A stretch of DNA of 64,000 bases from Capsaspora owczarzaki ATCC 30864 (GCF_000151315.2 NW_011887298.1:1122530-1186529), one strand, 5' to 3'. Numbered from the stretch's first letter, positions 34,062 through 45,951 are shown. Notes: a model not told the origin generated them from the sequence alone. Program-made: numbers and translations.

Positions 34062-35623
34062 TTACGCTGGTGCAGGCTTTGGTGAGTTGAGAGATACCGG
34101 CACTTGTGGCAGCTCTGGCATGACTGGACGGGATGAATCGGAAGCCATCTTATTCATCATGAGCGCAGCACCCTCCATAACACCGAGAATGATTGCGCCC
34201 ACGACAGCGTTAGTAGCCATAGCAGCAGGTCCGCCTATTGTGAGGGGGTGGAGGCAGTGGGGGAGGCGGGGGAAAAGGAGAAGGAAAGAACAAAAAGAGA
34301 AACGAGGACAGGAGGGGAAAATGGAAGAAAAGGTGAGATATACAGCTCGTGCAAGAACAGTGCGACCCAGAAAGCGTCGTGAGAGACTGCTGAAAACCCC
34401 TCCCAAAAAAGAAGAGACTCACTTCGTGCAGCGAGCACAGCGCCAGTGACTGCTCCAGCGCCGATAGCGTTCCAAGGATCCTCCTTGCCGCGGTAGTACA
34501 TAAAGACGCAATCGAACGTCGAGAATGTGCCAGCCCACATGGCGAAACCGGCTGTAGACGTGAAACAGTCCGCCAGAGAGTGAGTGACTTTTCATTCGAA
34601 ACAAACTCACATCAAAACGAACACTTACTGCCGTATGCTTGACCACGCATCTTGACGGCCGAGACCATGCCCGACATTCTTTGACCCTGTGTGAGTTTGG
34701 CATCATGAGCAACGTTGGCCGCGTTGGTGAGCACGGGGTTGTTTCGGAACGAAGCGAGCAACGCATGTGATTTGATGGCTCCTCTCCCCCGCTGTAGTTG
34801 GGTTGCAAAAGTCCCTAATCGCAAGCAAGACACGAGAGGAACGTGCTGGTGAAGGGGGGATGGTGGCGCCATCTGGTACCTTTGGTGAGTTTCGGTAGCC
34901 GCGAAGCGCGTGGAAGAGCGAACCGCCGACGGTGCCCATGGCGAAGCCGCCGCCGAGATCGTCCAAAATGCGATACGGACTGTAGTTGGAGACACAGACA
35001 AGAGCAAGCCAAGCAAAAAAACAAGCAAGAAATCAGCAACAAAGCGGGGCGCAGCGGGAGACACAAAGCCAATGCAACGCCAGCCAGAACGCTTTCCTCG
35101 CATGTCGACGGGTGACTGCCATCCACTTCCATCATCCACCATCCACCACATACATCCACAATACATTCCACGTTGCTTCCCACTTGTGATGCAGCAAAGG
35201 GGCTCAGGCACACCAACCAGTTCACCAAAGCTGGGGGCTTCTTTCGTTTTTGCCAAGACTTCTTTGGTTGAAAGTGCTGCTTTGAGCTTGGATTCAACCA
35301 GGCACTCGATGACGAGGATGATGAAACGAGAGGCAGCGAGATTAGAACGAGAGACTGGCTGAGTGAGGTGAGGGTGAGTGAGGTGAGGGGTGAGGTGAGA
35401 CTGAGGAGTAGTGCTGCAGTAGAGTGAGTGAGAAGGCGCATGTGGGTTGGCATGACCTGGTTTCGCTCCACTCGATGACCAAAGCGTGTGTGTGTGTGTG
35501 TGGGACTGCACAACGACCGTGTAAGATTGCATGCATGGTGATGATGATGATGGAGGATGCGAGTGAGCTGTGAGTGCGGGGAGTCGTTTACCATGGGTCG
35601 CGTTGGTACTCTGCGTGTGCCAT
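34062..35623 (-). CDS. TIM17: Mitochondrial inner-membrane translocase TIM17
   Basis: Core membrane subunit of the TIM23 complex that imports presequence proteins into the mitochondrial matrix. Five exons on the complement: 35623-35592, 34979-34880, 34686-34629, 34551-34423, 34234-34062, joining to about 163 residues (family 145-170). Signature blocks are [20 protein letters not shown] at the start, [54 protein letters not shown] and [12 protein letters not shown]. The Cys of RDPCPYR is split across intron 1. Four membrane helices with GxxxG-like spacing are present. The Pro/Ser-rich tail faces the matrix or intermembrane space as in other TIM17. The first intron of 612 bases is the longest here and contains a short CA/GT run near 35489. 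Confidence 0.94.
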
Positions 35624-35934
35624 TGTGTGTCTGGCAAAGTGATGATGATGAAAGGGAGACTGAACAGAGCACTAAAGTGCGAAATTGCAGCAATAGAACA
35701 TTGTGCAGCATTTGAGAGAGATTCCGGGGGTTGAGGAGGAGGAGGAGGGGGAAAACGAAAAGCTATCAATGCTCCAATGCTGAATGAATGAGAAAGCCAG
35801 CACTCGGTTGAATGACTCTTGCCATCATCATCATCGTCATCATCATCATCCAAATGACAGATCGATCAATATTGGGACTCTTTTTGCTTGCATTCATCAG
35901 TCCTTTTTTCTTTTGCTTGAAAAACCACTCGCTG
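35624..35934. promoter_or_regulatory. Divergent promoter region TIM17-TSNAX
   Basis: A 311-base gap between genes read outward. It includes an ATCATC/CATCATC stretch near 35822-35850 and a T run near 35906. No other element is recognised. Confidence 0.4.
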
Positions 35935-37499
35935 ATGGAGACCGAATCCGCTGCTGCTGCTGCTGCTGCTGCTGGTGCTCCAGCGACTGCGCCAAAGCGG
36001 CGGTTTGAAGGCGGACAACGCGACGCTTGCAAGTGATGACTTGTTCAGAGTGTTTTGGATCTCGTTTGTCTGTTCATACACGCTTGGGAGAAGAGTGGAA
36101 GACGATGCGAGCACTTGTTTGACCAAAGCAGCCAAGCGAGTCGCAGTCGACACGTCCAACGACACGCCAACCATGACGCTATTCAGACAGTTTGCTGCGA
36201 CCATGGACGCAAAGGTAAAAGCCGAGTCGAATCTCAGCGAAGCGGAAAGGCATCACTCAAAAACCTCAGTCTGATTCACTTGGATTCTCAGAACGATCGC
36301 CACGAACGACTCGTCAAGCTGAGCAGAGACCTCACCGTGCAAAGCAAGCGTGTCATATTCGCAGCTCAGCGGTAAACAAACGCAACGCAGCAATAAAATT
36401 ATTGGAGAGATTCCGCAAAATGACTCGCTGACCAAAGAGGCGTGGATTCAAATTGCACAGCGCAACCGAAGCCAAGCAACGAGACGCGATTGTGGCACAG
36501 GCACTGCAGACACTAGAGGATATCCGCCAGAATCAAATCCGGCCAATGGCGGTCGAGTTGGTCGACCAGAATCCCATTCTGCAAGTTTTCGTTCGCTTCG
36601 CTTCGCTTCGTTTTGTTTCGTGCTTTTTGTTGGATGAGAGTGATTTGCCCGGCAAGCTGGTGACCTTAACGCTCACTTAGTGCTTACTCGATGCGATCTC
36701 GATTCGAGAGCAGATATGCAAGAGCTTACTCGCCTGGCATGCAAGAATACATTGAAGCAGTCTCGTTCGTCCACTACCTAGCCACTGCCACGTTGATTAC
36801 GCAACGGCAACTTGAAGAACAATTGTTGTTTGATGAGGCTCTTTCTGTGAGTATTGACTTGTGCGTGAGCGTGCGGTTTGTTCGTCTTCGAGTGCTGACT
36901 GCTGCTGATATTTTGCTATTTACCGAAAATTCCAGTTCCCTGTCACAATCACCGACTACCTCCTTGGCGTGACGGACTTGACGGGCGAGCTTATGCGCTT
37001 TGCGATTGCTAGCGTAGGCTCTGGCAACCAGCAAGAACCGATGCTTATTGGATCCTTCGTGCGAACCTTGACCCAAGGTTGGTCCTCCTCCCCCCCCCCC
37101 AAAAAAAAAGCCGTTCTAAGCACGGGTGCTTGCATATCGACTTACTGACTAGTTTTTTGCTCCTTCTAGTGTTTTCTTTGCTCACCGGCACTGGAATCCG
37201 GGACTTGCCTGCCAAGCTGCGTGTGATGCAGTCTAGTTTGGAGAAAATCGAGCAAGGTAAGCGCGGGCTCCGGTGAGGGGGGGGGGATTTTGGCTTGCAA
37301 AGTGACTTCTGTTTCTAACTCTGCACACGCTCGTTCTGATTCTATTTCAGTGTGCTACAACATTACGGTCCGAGGCTCGGAAATTCCAAAGGAAATGCTG
37401 GCCCAAGCGGCTCAATTCTGGTCCTCATCCTCTGCCACGACGTCTGGTCCCGGCGATGACTACGCCGGTGGTGCTGGCGGGAATCAGAACGACGACTGA
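35935..37499 (+). CDS. TSNAX: Translin-associated protein X (TRAX)
   Basis: Catalytic subunit of the C3PO nuclease with translin, acting in small-RNA and tRNA-fragment removal. Well-supported exons: one ending at 36214 (TLFRQFAATMDAK), 36292-36371, 36461-36584, about 36709-36846, 36936-37077, 37170-37256 and 37351-37499. The match to animal TRAX is clear: NDRHERLVKLSRDLTVQSKR, GMQEYIEAVSFVHYL, DYLLGVTDLTGELMR, VMQSSLEKIE and YNITVRGSEIPKEML. Glu residues of YIEAVSF and DLTGELM that form the nuclease site in TRAX are kept. The start is uncertain: METESAAAA at 35935 (Ala-rich, then a basic KRRF) needs an intron to reach the 36170 exon, and I cannot place its acceptor. The C-terminus is Gly/Asp-rich. 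Confidence 0.9.
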
Positions 37500-37813
37500 G
37501 ACGACGAGGCGAGTCGTTGTTGACATTGAAGCACAAGCTTGTGCTGCTGCGACTGGTTTTCTTTTCATGTGCATCCCGCTCTATTCCTTGCGCACTTTAA
37601 CAAAGCCCAGTACTTTCCTTGATCAAACAACATGCAACGTACTGTATTTACTGTACAGGACTTTTGGTGCTTGAAATCGAGAACGAGATCCTCTAAGCCT
37701 CTTCTACCATTTTCTACATGTACAATGCACTGTTGTGTTACTACTTTTCTTGAATCCATCCCTCTTGTTCTTTGTTCCCCCTTTCACTCTTCATCTTTTT
37801 TTTTTTTTTTTCA
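37500..37813. promoter_or_regulatory. Intergenic region upstream of ATG13
   Basis: No gene seen. A T run of about 17 bases ends two bases before the ATG13 start codon. Confidence 0.4.
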
Positions 37814-40786
37814 ATGAACCCGCAACCGAGTAGTTCTTCTTCGCAGCAGCAACAGCAGCAGGACTCGGACGGCGTTCTGAACGTACTTCAGTCCTTCCGC
37901 TCGAAGGTCAGTTCTTCCCCCTTCGCGCGAGTTTTTGCTCCGTCTGTTAGAGAGAAGTGTTTTGTGTGTGTGTTTGATGCGTGTGGCTGTGGCTGCTGCG
38001 CTCGAGCTTCCCAATGGAAACGACGAAGAACGTTTTGTGATGACGCAGCGCCGAGTTGACTTGCCGCTCCGTGCCATCACTGCCACGCTCTTTGTCGATG
38101 GGATTGCTTGTCTGATTGTGGATGTGACTTGCTTTGCGTTTCTGTGGTGGCGGTGCGGCTGGCAGGCGGCTCATGCAGTGCTCCAGTCGCGCTTGGCCGA
38201 GACGCTCCTGCGCTCCCAGTCCAAGGCGTCGCCCTCTGCTGCTGCTGCCCGCGGCGGATCGCTGGGTGCAAGCTCAAGCACAGCTGTCACAACGCCAGCT
38301 GCAGAAAAGCAGCGCAAGGTCTGGGTAGGTCGTCGAGTGCGCATTGCTCTGAGGCGTTTCTGAGATTGTTGGATGCTTGGATACTGAGCACTTGACTCTG
38401 TGCTTGCTTGCTTTTTCTGTGGCAAGTTCAACTTGGAGATTGACGAAACAGATGCAGTGCGCGAGGCCGTGCGGCCCTGGCGGAACGACGTTGCCTCACA
38501 GTTGTGCGTGGAGGTCTATCTCGATCTGTCGCATGTTGGAACCGACAAGGTAAGCAAGAAGGCGAACAGCTCTTGCTTGTTCTGGACCTTGTCAAAGCTG
38601 CAAGTGAATACGTTGTGGCAACTCACAACCTCCTACCGCAAAAATCTCAGGTTGTCATTTTGAACAACAATCGCACCGTCTTTTACAACGCAAACGCGCG
38701 TGGGCAGACAAACAAGCGAAAAATCATTTTGGAGCAGTGGACCTTTGCCGTTGATCAGAGTCGAGTGTACGCGCGCGACTTCTGTTCCTGTTTCGTTGTG
38801 GGATTTTTCCATTCACTGCTTTTCCCCCCTCCCCACTCCTCTCCCCGCAGATCAAACTCGCAAGCAGCACAGTCGCACGTTGTTATTTACAAGAAACTCA
38901 TCGTGCTATTACGCTCAATAGTCTGTTACTTGCGCACCATGCCAACAAACACGCTCGCGCGCAAGTGTGCTCGACGACAAATGTCGGCCATGGCAATTGA
39001 CTTTCAAATCACCAGCTCGCACGTCAACATTCCCGAGAACGATCGAGACGGCCCAATGTCAAACTACCAGTTCCGTTCGATCGATACCAATCGCGGTCGT
39101 CTCCTTGTCGATGTTTGCTTTCGCACCCAACTCGAAATCAAAATAGCCGAGTCGGATCGGCTTCTTTCGACGCGACTTGTTGAAAACTACTTTGACATGC
39201 CAGGGTATCAGCCGGGATCGACTCCCTTCGATGGTCATCTACAGTCGCAAGGTAAACCTTCTCTGGCATGTTTGATGTTGGAAGGAGAAATGGCATGACT
39301 GTTTGATGTTAACTTTTTTTTTGTCGCCCCCTTCAGCGCTGCCAGCTGCCTCCCTGCCAACGCAGATTGGCTCCACGCACGCTGTCGTCGGCGCGCATGC
39401 ACAGTCATACACACAACCAACGCAACAATCCGGGTTTTCCACGCAGCCGGCGCAGCTGCAGCATCACCAACAACCGCATCCACACCAGCAAGAGCAATCA
39501 AAAGCCCCGCTTCACACACACCATCCCCTGCCGCATCAACACTCGGCAGCCCAGCTGTATCACCATCAACCCACTCAATTGGTTCGACAGCCGCATTCTG
39601 CGGCAGACCTCACAACGCACCTTTCCAGTGCTCTGGGTGACGGATACCAAAACCTACTGTTTGATCGCATTTCCCCCACTATGTTTGAGGATCGGTACTC
39701 TGCCCCCACGACTGACCACGACGATGGCGAGGCGGCGCCGCCACTTTCGTCGTTCCAGTCGCGCAGCACGGCCCCGATCACTGCTGCGGCTGCTGCAGGT
39801 GCTGCCGGTGCTGCCGGAGCTGCTGGCATCAGCGAAGCCATGAACATTTCCAATCGAGGATCGCTGCCCAAAAACTACAGCACGGCCATGTTTGGCACGC
39901 CGCCGTCCTACTCGGCCCATTACTTCATCTCCAGCCCCCGCTCCTACGAAGCCGCTTCGGCGATGGCGGCTGCCGCGGCCTCTGGGGCGATTCACCAGCA
40001 ACAGTCTCCTCCGGGCATCGGAGCAAGCACGAGCAGGCGCGCATCGGTCGTGTCGAGCGGCAGCGGAACATGGCTGAGCAGCACTCCTCCGTTCAAGCAC
40101 GCCAATCCCTTCAAGTCCATGAACCACCAGTCGCCACCCCAGCCGAATCATTCGCAACCTCATCAGCATCATTCCCATCATTTCGAGAGCGGAGACGCTT
40201 CGCGCCTCGGCTCGTCGCGTGCTGGCTCTGGCGCCCTCGGCGAGGACACTCCAAGCCACCTTGCAGCCTCGCCGGCGCGTGCAATTCCGATGCCGCGTGG
40301 ACGTCACCAGTCTGTCGACCCTTCCCTGGATGATCCGCACCATAGTAATGGTTGGGTGAGTGTGTATCGGCTGATGAGAAGGAGGCTGCTCAGGCTTTTT
40401 TTTTTTGGCAGAAATCAACGCTCATTTGCTTGTGCTTGATGGTGTGCTCGTCAGCTCCAGTCGAAACGGACATCGGATGTCTCGGATGATGACGATTTGA
40501 CTGTGTTAATGACTCAACTCCAGTCCGCGGAGGCGCTTCGCGTGTACTCGCGACTGGATGCGTCCACGCAGCACTCAATGGTAAGGCGTTGATTCCCACA
40601 TCTGCCCAATGTTGTCAAACGGAACATGCGTGCTCATCCAGTTGTGTGCTCGTCACACTGCTTTCAACCCAGTCGGATATGATGGCCAAGTTTTCGGATT
40701 TCAAAGCGGCCGCTGCCAATTTTGATTTCCCACCCAACGCCGACCAGACGACCGCTCCCGAGCAACAACCGCCTGGCCAAGGCTGA
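37814..40786 (+). CDS. ATG13: Autophagy protein ATG13 (HORMA domain)
   Basis: Scaffold of the ULK1/Atg1 kinase complex that starts autophagosome formation. Exons 37814-37906, 38166-38324, 38427-38549, 38651-38766, 38851-39251, 39337-40355, 40455-40580 and 40673-40786 give about 716 residues. The HORMA domain spans roughly residues 20-285. Its ATG13 features are VLQSRLAETL, KVWFNLEIDE, LCVEVYLDLS, KIILEQWTF, VVIYKKLIVLLRSIVCYLR, and YQFRSIDTNRGRLLVDVCFRT. The large sixth exon encodes a disordered region rich in Gln, His, Ser and Ala, the usual phospho-regulated tail. It ends with short acidic and amphipathic pieces (DDDDLTVLMTQL) that could bind partners; no clear LIR was confirmed. Identity rests on motif order, as overall similarity is modest. 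Confidence 0.85.
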
Positions 40787-41170
40787 TCAACAGCAATGGC
40801 TTTGCACTCGAAGTGAGGAGTGGCTGCTGCTTGTCGGATGTCAAATTATTCTCTTCCCCCAATTATTCCTAACTCAAAAATAAGGCTGATTTTTGTAACC
40901 AACGCCGTTAATTAAATGCAGAGCAAAAAGTGAAACAGGCGCAAAGCGAAAGCAAAAACAACAAACCCATCAGACTAAACAACACAAGAAATAAACATCC
41001 AAAAGAAATCAAAGAGACCTGCACACACAAAAAGGGGGGAAACGAAACAGCAACTTTAAGAAGAATCTGACAAAAGAGGACTCAACCGCGAGCTCGCCGC
41101 TCGTTCTTTGATGGCAAAAGAGAGGGGGGGGGGTGGTCGCCTTCTTGGTGATTACAAGGAGCCCAGGGTT
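40787..41170. other. Convergent 3' region ATG13-septin
   Basis: A-rich on the plus strand, with AAATAAG near 40880 and a G run at about 41128-41136. No gene seen. Confidence 0.5.
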
Positions 41171-42914
41171 TTACTTTGTCTTCTTGTCCTTCTTCTTGTC
41201 CTTGTTGAGGTCAGCCATTGCCGCTCGGATGGCCTCGAGCTCGGTCGAGATGCGCTTGTCTTGCTCCTCAAACTCCTTGAGTTGCTCCTTGACTTGACGC
41301 ATCTGCTTTTCAAATCGCTGGTTGAGCTCAAGGCCGGCGCGCTGGAGCTCAGTGTCCTTGTCCTTGACGCGGGCAACAAAGGTCTGTCGCATGGCCTCCT
41401 CGATGCGCTGCTTCTCTGCCTCGTGCTCGGCGAGCTTCTTGTTGTACGCCTCAGACACGGTCGAGTCGGCATTGCCGCCAAGACCGAGCTTGCTAAAGTT
41501 TTGCTGGCGGAAGTGCTCGTAGTGGCCGTGGTGGGTCTTGCCAATCAGGTCGTCCATGTTGGTGCGGATGAGCATCTCGCGCAGCTTGGGGAAGTCCGAG
41601 TGCGCCTCGTTCTCGACCTCGACAATGCCCCAGGGGTACTGACGAACGCGAACGCGCTGGCCGCCGAGGTTGGCCTCTGTCCGCGAGCCGACAACGGCAA
41701 ACGGCACTTCGGCGTTGAGCTTCTCGTTGAGCTTGGCAACATCGTCGCTGTCGTCAGTGGGGAAGCTGTACAGCTTGATGTTGTTGTCGTCAAGCTCGTT
41801 CAGGATGCGCTGCTTGTACTCGTCAAGCTCGGATCGGGAAACAGTGTCCGACTTGGCAATGACAAGGATGATGTTGACGCGAGTCGACAGCTCCTTCAGG
41901 GCAAGCAGATCGATCGACTTGATCGAGTGGCCGGTCGGGGTGAGCAGGTACAAGCAAGCGTGAATGCGCGTGTCAATCCAGGACTTGAGGTCGCGCGATG
42001 GCTTGAACTCTTGCTGGAGGAACTCGTCAAAGCGAGCGTCGACAAAGTCGACGATGGGCTTGATGCTGAAACGCGAGAGAGCGGAGAGAGGAGAGAGAGA
42101 GGAATAGGGACGACAATGTGAGAGGGATTTTTGTTTTTGTGCAAAATGAAGGTTTGGGGGGGGCGGTTGCGCCTAAATCGATAAAACAACGGCACTTACC
42201 CATCGGCGTTGTTGACCTGGTCGCCGAATCCACGCGAATGGGTCACGCTCAGGCGGAGATCGACACCAGTCTCGTTGAGCTCTGATTGAAGTTTGTCGAC
42301 AAACACACACACAAAAAAAAAGTTAGTTTGTGGTCCTCCTTTTTCAGCTGCTGGCGAAATGCCTTCCCCACCCCCCTCCTCCTTCTCTCCTACCGTAAGT
42401 GTTGCTGGTCAGGGTGACAGCCTTGGCGGGCTGATCAAGCTGATCGTGCTCAAAGTTGGTCTTGAACAGCGAATCGACCAGGGTGTGCTTGCCAATGCCA
42501 GACTCGCCTATCGGACAAAGAACAGGCAATGACAAATGAGTGAACTGGATGCTTGCATGCTGACAAGGAGTGCTCCTCGTCGCAAACAAGACGAATGAAC
42601 CACACAAGAAATTTTAGCCTCCCAAATCTATCATACCGACAACGAGCAGGTTGAAGCCAAAGCCCTGCGACTTGCGGATGTTGACGAGCTGGTTGGGGAG
42701 CGAGTCGAAGCCGACATAGCCACCGAGACGCAGATGACGGCCACTCTCGCCCTGCCAAGCACACAGCGACGGACAGAGGACAGAGGATCAGTTGGAAAAA
42801 AAAAAAAAAAAAAAAGGTCAGTGCAAAATAACTCAAAAACCAGCGGCACTGGTTTGTTTGTTTCAATCCTGTTCGATCAAGACTACGTACAAGAGACCTG
42901 TACTTGTGTGCCAT
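41171..42914 (-). CDS. SEPT6-like: Septin, SEPT6 group, with altered P-loop
   Basis: GTP-binding filament protein of the cortex and cytokinesis machinery. Five exons on the complement: 42914-42891, 42751-42637, 42507-42394, 42281-42200, 42065-41171, giving about 409 residues. Features in order: [14 protein letters not shown] (as in SEPT6/8/10/11), P-loop [10 protein letters not shown] with His54 where Ser or Thr normally binds Mg, [12 protein letters not shown] (switch II), [34 protein letters not shown] (G4), [28 protein letters not shown] (septin unique element), then an 80-residue C-terminal coiled coil with heptads and a Lys-rich tail. SEPT6-group septins lack GTPase activity and bind GTP stably; the His may push this further. 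The first exon is only 8 residues (MAHKYRSL). Confidence 0.94.
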
Positions 42915-42999
42915 TGTTGTATGGATTTGCCCTGCAAAACCAAAAAACAAAACAAACGAAAGTGTGAGTGTCCAAAGTCAGAGTGACAAAGCAAGAAAC

Positions 43000-43034
<35 letters not shown>

Positions 43035-43630
43035 TCGCCAACAATTTTGATTTTTTTTCTTTGTTTGAATTCTAACTGACGAAGAGCAAAAGGTCTGTCG
43101 ATGACGATGAAGAGTGAAGGGAGGTGGGAAATGCTTGCTTGCTGGATATGGTCGCAACGAATACTGGTGGTGATGACGATGCGAGCGATGGCCAAGCCAA
43201 GCGGGTAAAAAAAAGGACGATTGCTGCGGTCAATGTTGAATGCATGAATCCCAATTGAAAAAAAGAAAAAAAAAAGAAAAAAAAAAGGATCTCCACAAAA
43301 CCCTCTTGCTTGATCTCGTGTGCTCTGTCGCGTTGCTGCATTCCCATCGTGCTGATCATCAGCATTGGGGGGGGGGGGGCGGAGAGACGCGCGTCGGAGG
43401 CGGAGCGCTGTGCGCTGGCGTGGGGCAGATCGTCCAACAACAAGCATCACCCAAAAAAAAAAAAAAAAAAGCGGTTGGAATGATTTTTGTTGTTTACACT
43501 TTGGAGAAATGGCTCTTGTGTGGATTTGGAATCGGTGGCAAAGCCATTGAGAAAATATGGGAACATATGGAGGAAGAAAAACAGGTTCAGAGATAGCGTA
43601 CCGGGGGAAAATGGGGGGGGGGGTCCTAGA
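42915..43630. other. Divergent intergenic region with A and T homopolymers
   Basis: Contains an A run of 32 bases at 43001-43032, shorter A runs near 43260-43290 and 43453-43470, and G runs near 43367-43379 and 43614-43623. No gene is seen. Confidence 0.6.
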
Positions 43631-45196
43631 ATGCACGAAATGACAAGACGCAAAGCAAGCCCATGTCGTAGGTTACCTCATTCAAGTCGAGCTGTAAATT
43701 CTCAGCGCCTGAATCAAAACCCAGACCCCTCAATACACTGTGTAACGAGTATCACCACTAAGCATGAGACCGTCATCGAGCGTGGCAGGACGCGTGGGAA
43801 CGAGGACTACAAATCCGATTGGGTCGTTGCATCAGTCGACGTTTTCAATTGTGTTGACATAAGGGCGAAAGTGTTGCGTCCAGAGTCCGAGCCGCTGTCG
43901 AACGGCAGAACTGTGTCATCTCAAGTGGCCAACTCACTTTTTGACAAACTAAGATGCGCAGGCCTCGACAAGGTTGCTCTCCAAGAACCAGACGCCGATC
44001 AAACTCCCAAGCTCGTCGCATTTGCCGAACAGCTTCGTCGGCATGCCTCCAAACCGGATTCGCTTGATGCTCTGGAAGTGCACCTGTACAGTCAGTGGCT
44101 CGACTGCCGCCGCAACCAGATCCACCCAGCCAAGTCATTCAAGTTCGAAGGGTTGCGAGAGTACTGGCTGCAACTTCAGTCCTTTCTCAAAAAGGAAAAG
44201 CTCAACTACGCTCGCGCTTGTCGTGCCGCTCGCTCGTTGGACTTTGAGGAAACTGACGAGGTCATTGAAAATGTTGAACTCGACGACGACGACTATGACG
44301 ACAACAGCGACAACGAGAACGCCGCTTGGGAATGGAATCCGTTTCCGACCAAGCAGCTGATTGACGCGTTTCTCGCCGAGGCGGCCAAGTACACGACCAC
44401 ATATGCCTCCAAGATCAGCCGTGCTTCACAAACAATGTGCGACCTGCTGTCGCTTTTGCAGGGCGTGTTTCGATATGGTCCTGAGCAATTCAAACAGTTT
44501 GACAACTTTTTGACGCTCGCGAAATGCCTCATGAGCATGCTCAACTCCAATCCTCGGGTCTCCATTCTCGCCGCAAAGACGCTGGGCTATTGGGTGCTCA
44601 ACAACAAGCAGTTGAAAAACTGGCTTCTTGCAAATTCTTTGTTTGCACACCTTGATCAAGCAAGTGCTCAAGCATGTGCCCAACCGAAAGTCCCCCTCAA
44701 CGTGCTGAATGCCCTCGGTCTGGTTCTTCAGAACTGGGCAGTCAAGCAACCTGACGTTCAGAGAGCGTTACTCGGCTCCCTCGTGTTCAGCAAGCTTGCA
44801 AGCTTTCTGTTGCATTTTGGAAACGTCTATTTCAAGTCGGGCGATCGACTGGAGCGGCACACCTGCGCTCGCCTCGGTCTCCGCGTGTGCAACATTCTGA
44901 TCGCCGCTGAGCTGTGCAAGCATCTAAAGCCTGAACGAAAGCTGATGCTTTCCAGAGCCTGTTTCGAAGCACTGACCGATTCACCCTGGGTTACCTTGCG
45001 ATGCCGCTGTGTCGAGGTGATTTCCGCTCTTGATCCTGACTGCAAAGGTGGCATGCCATCTCTGCGAACCGAAACAGCTCTGCGGTGGGCTTTTGTTGAC
45101 GCAGGATTCGACACTGAAAAGCGCAAAATGGTTGGTGATTTTCTTGCCAAATGGGACATTGATCCCGGCGGATGTACCTCATTTCTATATGGATGA
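43631..45196 (+). CDS. Orphan helical-repeat protein
   Basis: One long uninterrupted frame; from ATG 43631 it gives about 521 residues. I do not recognise the family. From about residue 90 onward it is strongly helical, with Leu-rich repeating units (LTLAKCLMSMLNSNPRVSIL, LNVLNALGLVLQNWAVKQ) of the ARM/HEAT kind and an acidic insert ELDDDDYDDNSDNENAAWEW in the middle. The first 60 residues are Arg/Ser-rich and lack conservation clues, so the true start may be later or in an upstream exon. It has no introns, like the AAA-TOPRIM gene that follows 755 bases downstream on the same strand. Function unknown; partnership with the neighbour is only a guess. Confidence 0.7.
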   Translation: MHEMTRRKASPCRRLPHSSRAVNSQRLNQNPDPSIHCVTSITTKHETVIERGRTRGNEDYKSDWVVASVDVFNCVDIRAKVLRPESEPLSNGRTVSSQVANSLFDKLRCAGLDKVALQEPDADQTPKLVAFAEQLRRHASKPDSLDALEVHLYSQWLDCRRNQIHPAKSFKFEGLREYWLQLQSFLKKEKLNYARACRAARSLDFEETDEVIENVELDDDDYDDNSDNENAAWEWNPFPTKQLIDAFLAEAAKYTTTYASKISRASQTMCDLLSLLQGVFRYGPEQFKQFDNFLTLAKCLMSMLNSNPRVSILAAKTLGYWVLNNKQLKNWLLANSLFAHLDQASAQACAQPKVPLNVLNALGLVLQNWAVKQPDVQRALLGSLVFSKLASFLLHFGNVYFKSGDRLERHTCARLGLRVCNILIAAELCKHLKPERKLMLSRACFEALTDSPWVTLRCRCVEVISALDPDCKGGMPSLRTETALRWAFVDAGFDTEKRKMVGDFLAKWDIDPGGCTSFLYG

Positions 45197-45951
45197 TCCT
45201 TGTGAGCTATGATGTGTGCTTTTCGTTTTGGCTGACTGTGTTCTGTGCTTCTTGTGATACGAATTCTTGTTCTTCTTGCATTTTACTTCTTGTTCGACTT
45301 GCTTGGCTCTTTGTCCCCTGTGTTGCTGCTCCCAGCTCGGTTTTTTGTGGGTGGGAGGGGGAGGGCAAGCAGACTGGGACCATCCAACCAAGTGCCCTAT
45401 ATGGGCTCACCTACACTGCATGCGTCAAAGACACGCAGTAATGCTCGTGTTGGCTCTCTCTGTCTCTTACTCGCTCTGTACTGCTGCGTTCTGTTCTGTA
45501 AGAGTAAGTGAGATCAGCGATCGCGACAAACAGTGGCAACAGTGGCACAGCATCTCAGTCGTTTGCCGAAATGTTTTCACGAACCTCGATGGCTGGCTGT
45601 GCCGCATCGCATTGCTTCCCTCGCCTTGTCATCAAAGAGTTACAGACTTGGATGCAACTCTGCTGCGCTTGCGATGCTGCTGCGATATGTCTCGGCAGAG
45701 AGCAGGCCGAAAGCCAGTCTTTCAGCAGCCTGCAGTTTCGCGCCATTATTGATGCAAAGCATTTCGTCTGGCACCGAGCGCACGCTCCACCCACTCTCCA
45801 ACGAGACATCTGCCGAATCATCTGCGGCAGCGCGAGCCGCGCGTCCGTTTGCGCAGAAATGTCGAAATGCCTCGAGTCTTGGCGCTCTGCCGCCTTCTCT
45901 GGTTTCGTCCACTCAAGTTGAAACGCGGCCAGAGTTTTGGTATGTATAGTG
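45197..45951. other. Interval between orphan helical gene and AAA-TOPRIM gene
   Basis: From about 45508 to 45949 two plus frames and one minus frame stay open at once, with ordinary (not low-complexity) composition. One plus frame (45508-45921) reads as a helical 137-residue protein with LVIKELQTWMQLC; none joins the AAA-TOPRIM frame without a splice. I cannot decide whether this holds an exon, a small gene or chance open frames. Confidence 0.35.

Noticed and set aside
34612-35853. A 413-residue minus-strand frame across TIM17 exons and introns
   Set aside because: It runs through conserved TIM17 splice sites and reads low-complexity Ser/His/Pro in intron sequence; spliced TIM17 explains the locus.
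36033-36046. A 14-base intron to join the TSNAX start to the downstream frame
   Set aside because: Far too short for a spliceosomal intron; the start of TSNAX is left unresolved instead.
41108-42121. A 337-residue plus-strand frame, Leu/Val-rich
   Set aside because: Antisense shadow of the septin's last exon; Leu/Val repeats arise from reverse-complemented Lys/Gln/Glu codons.
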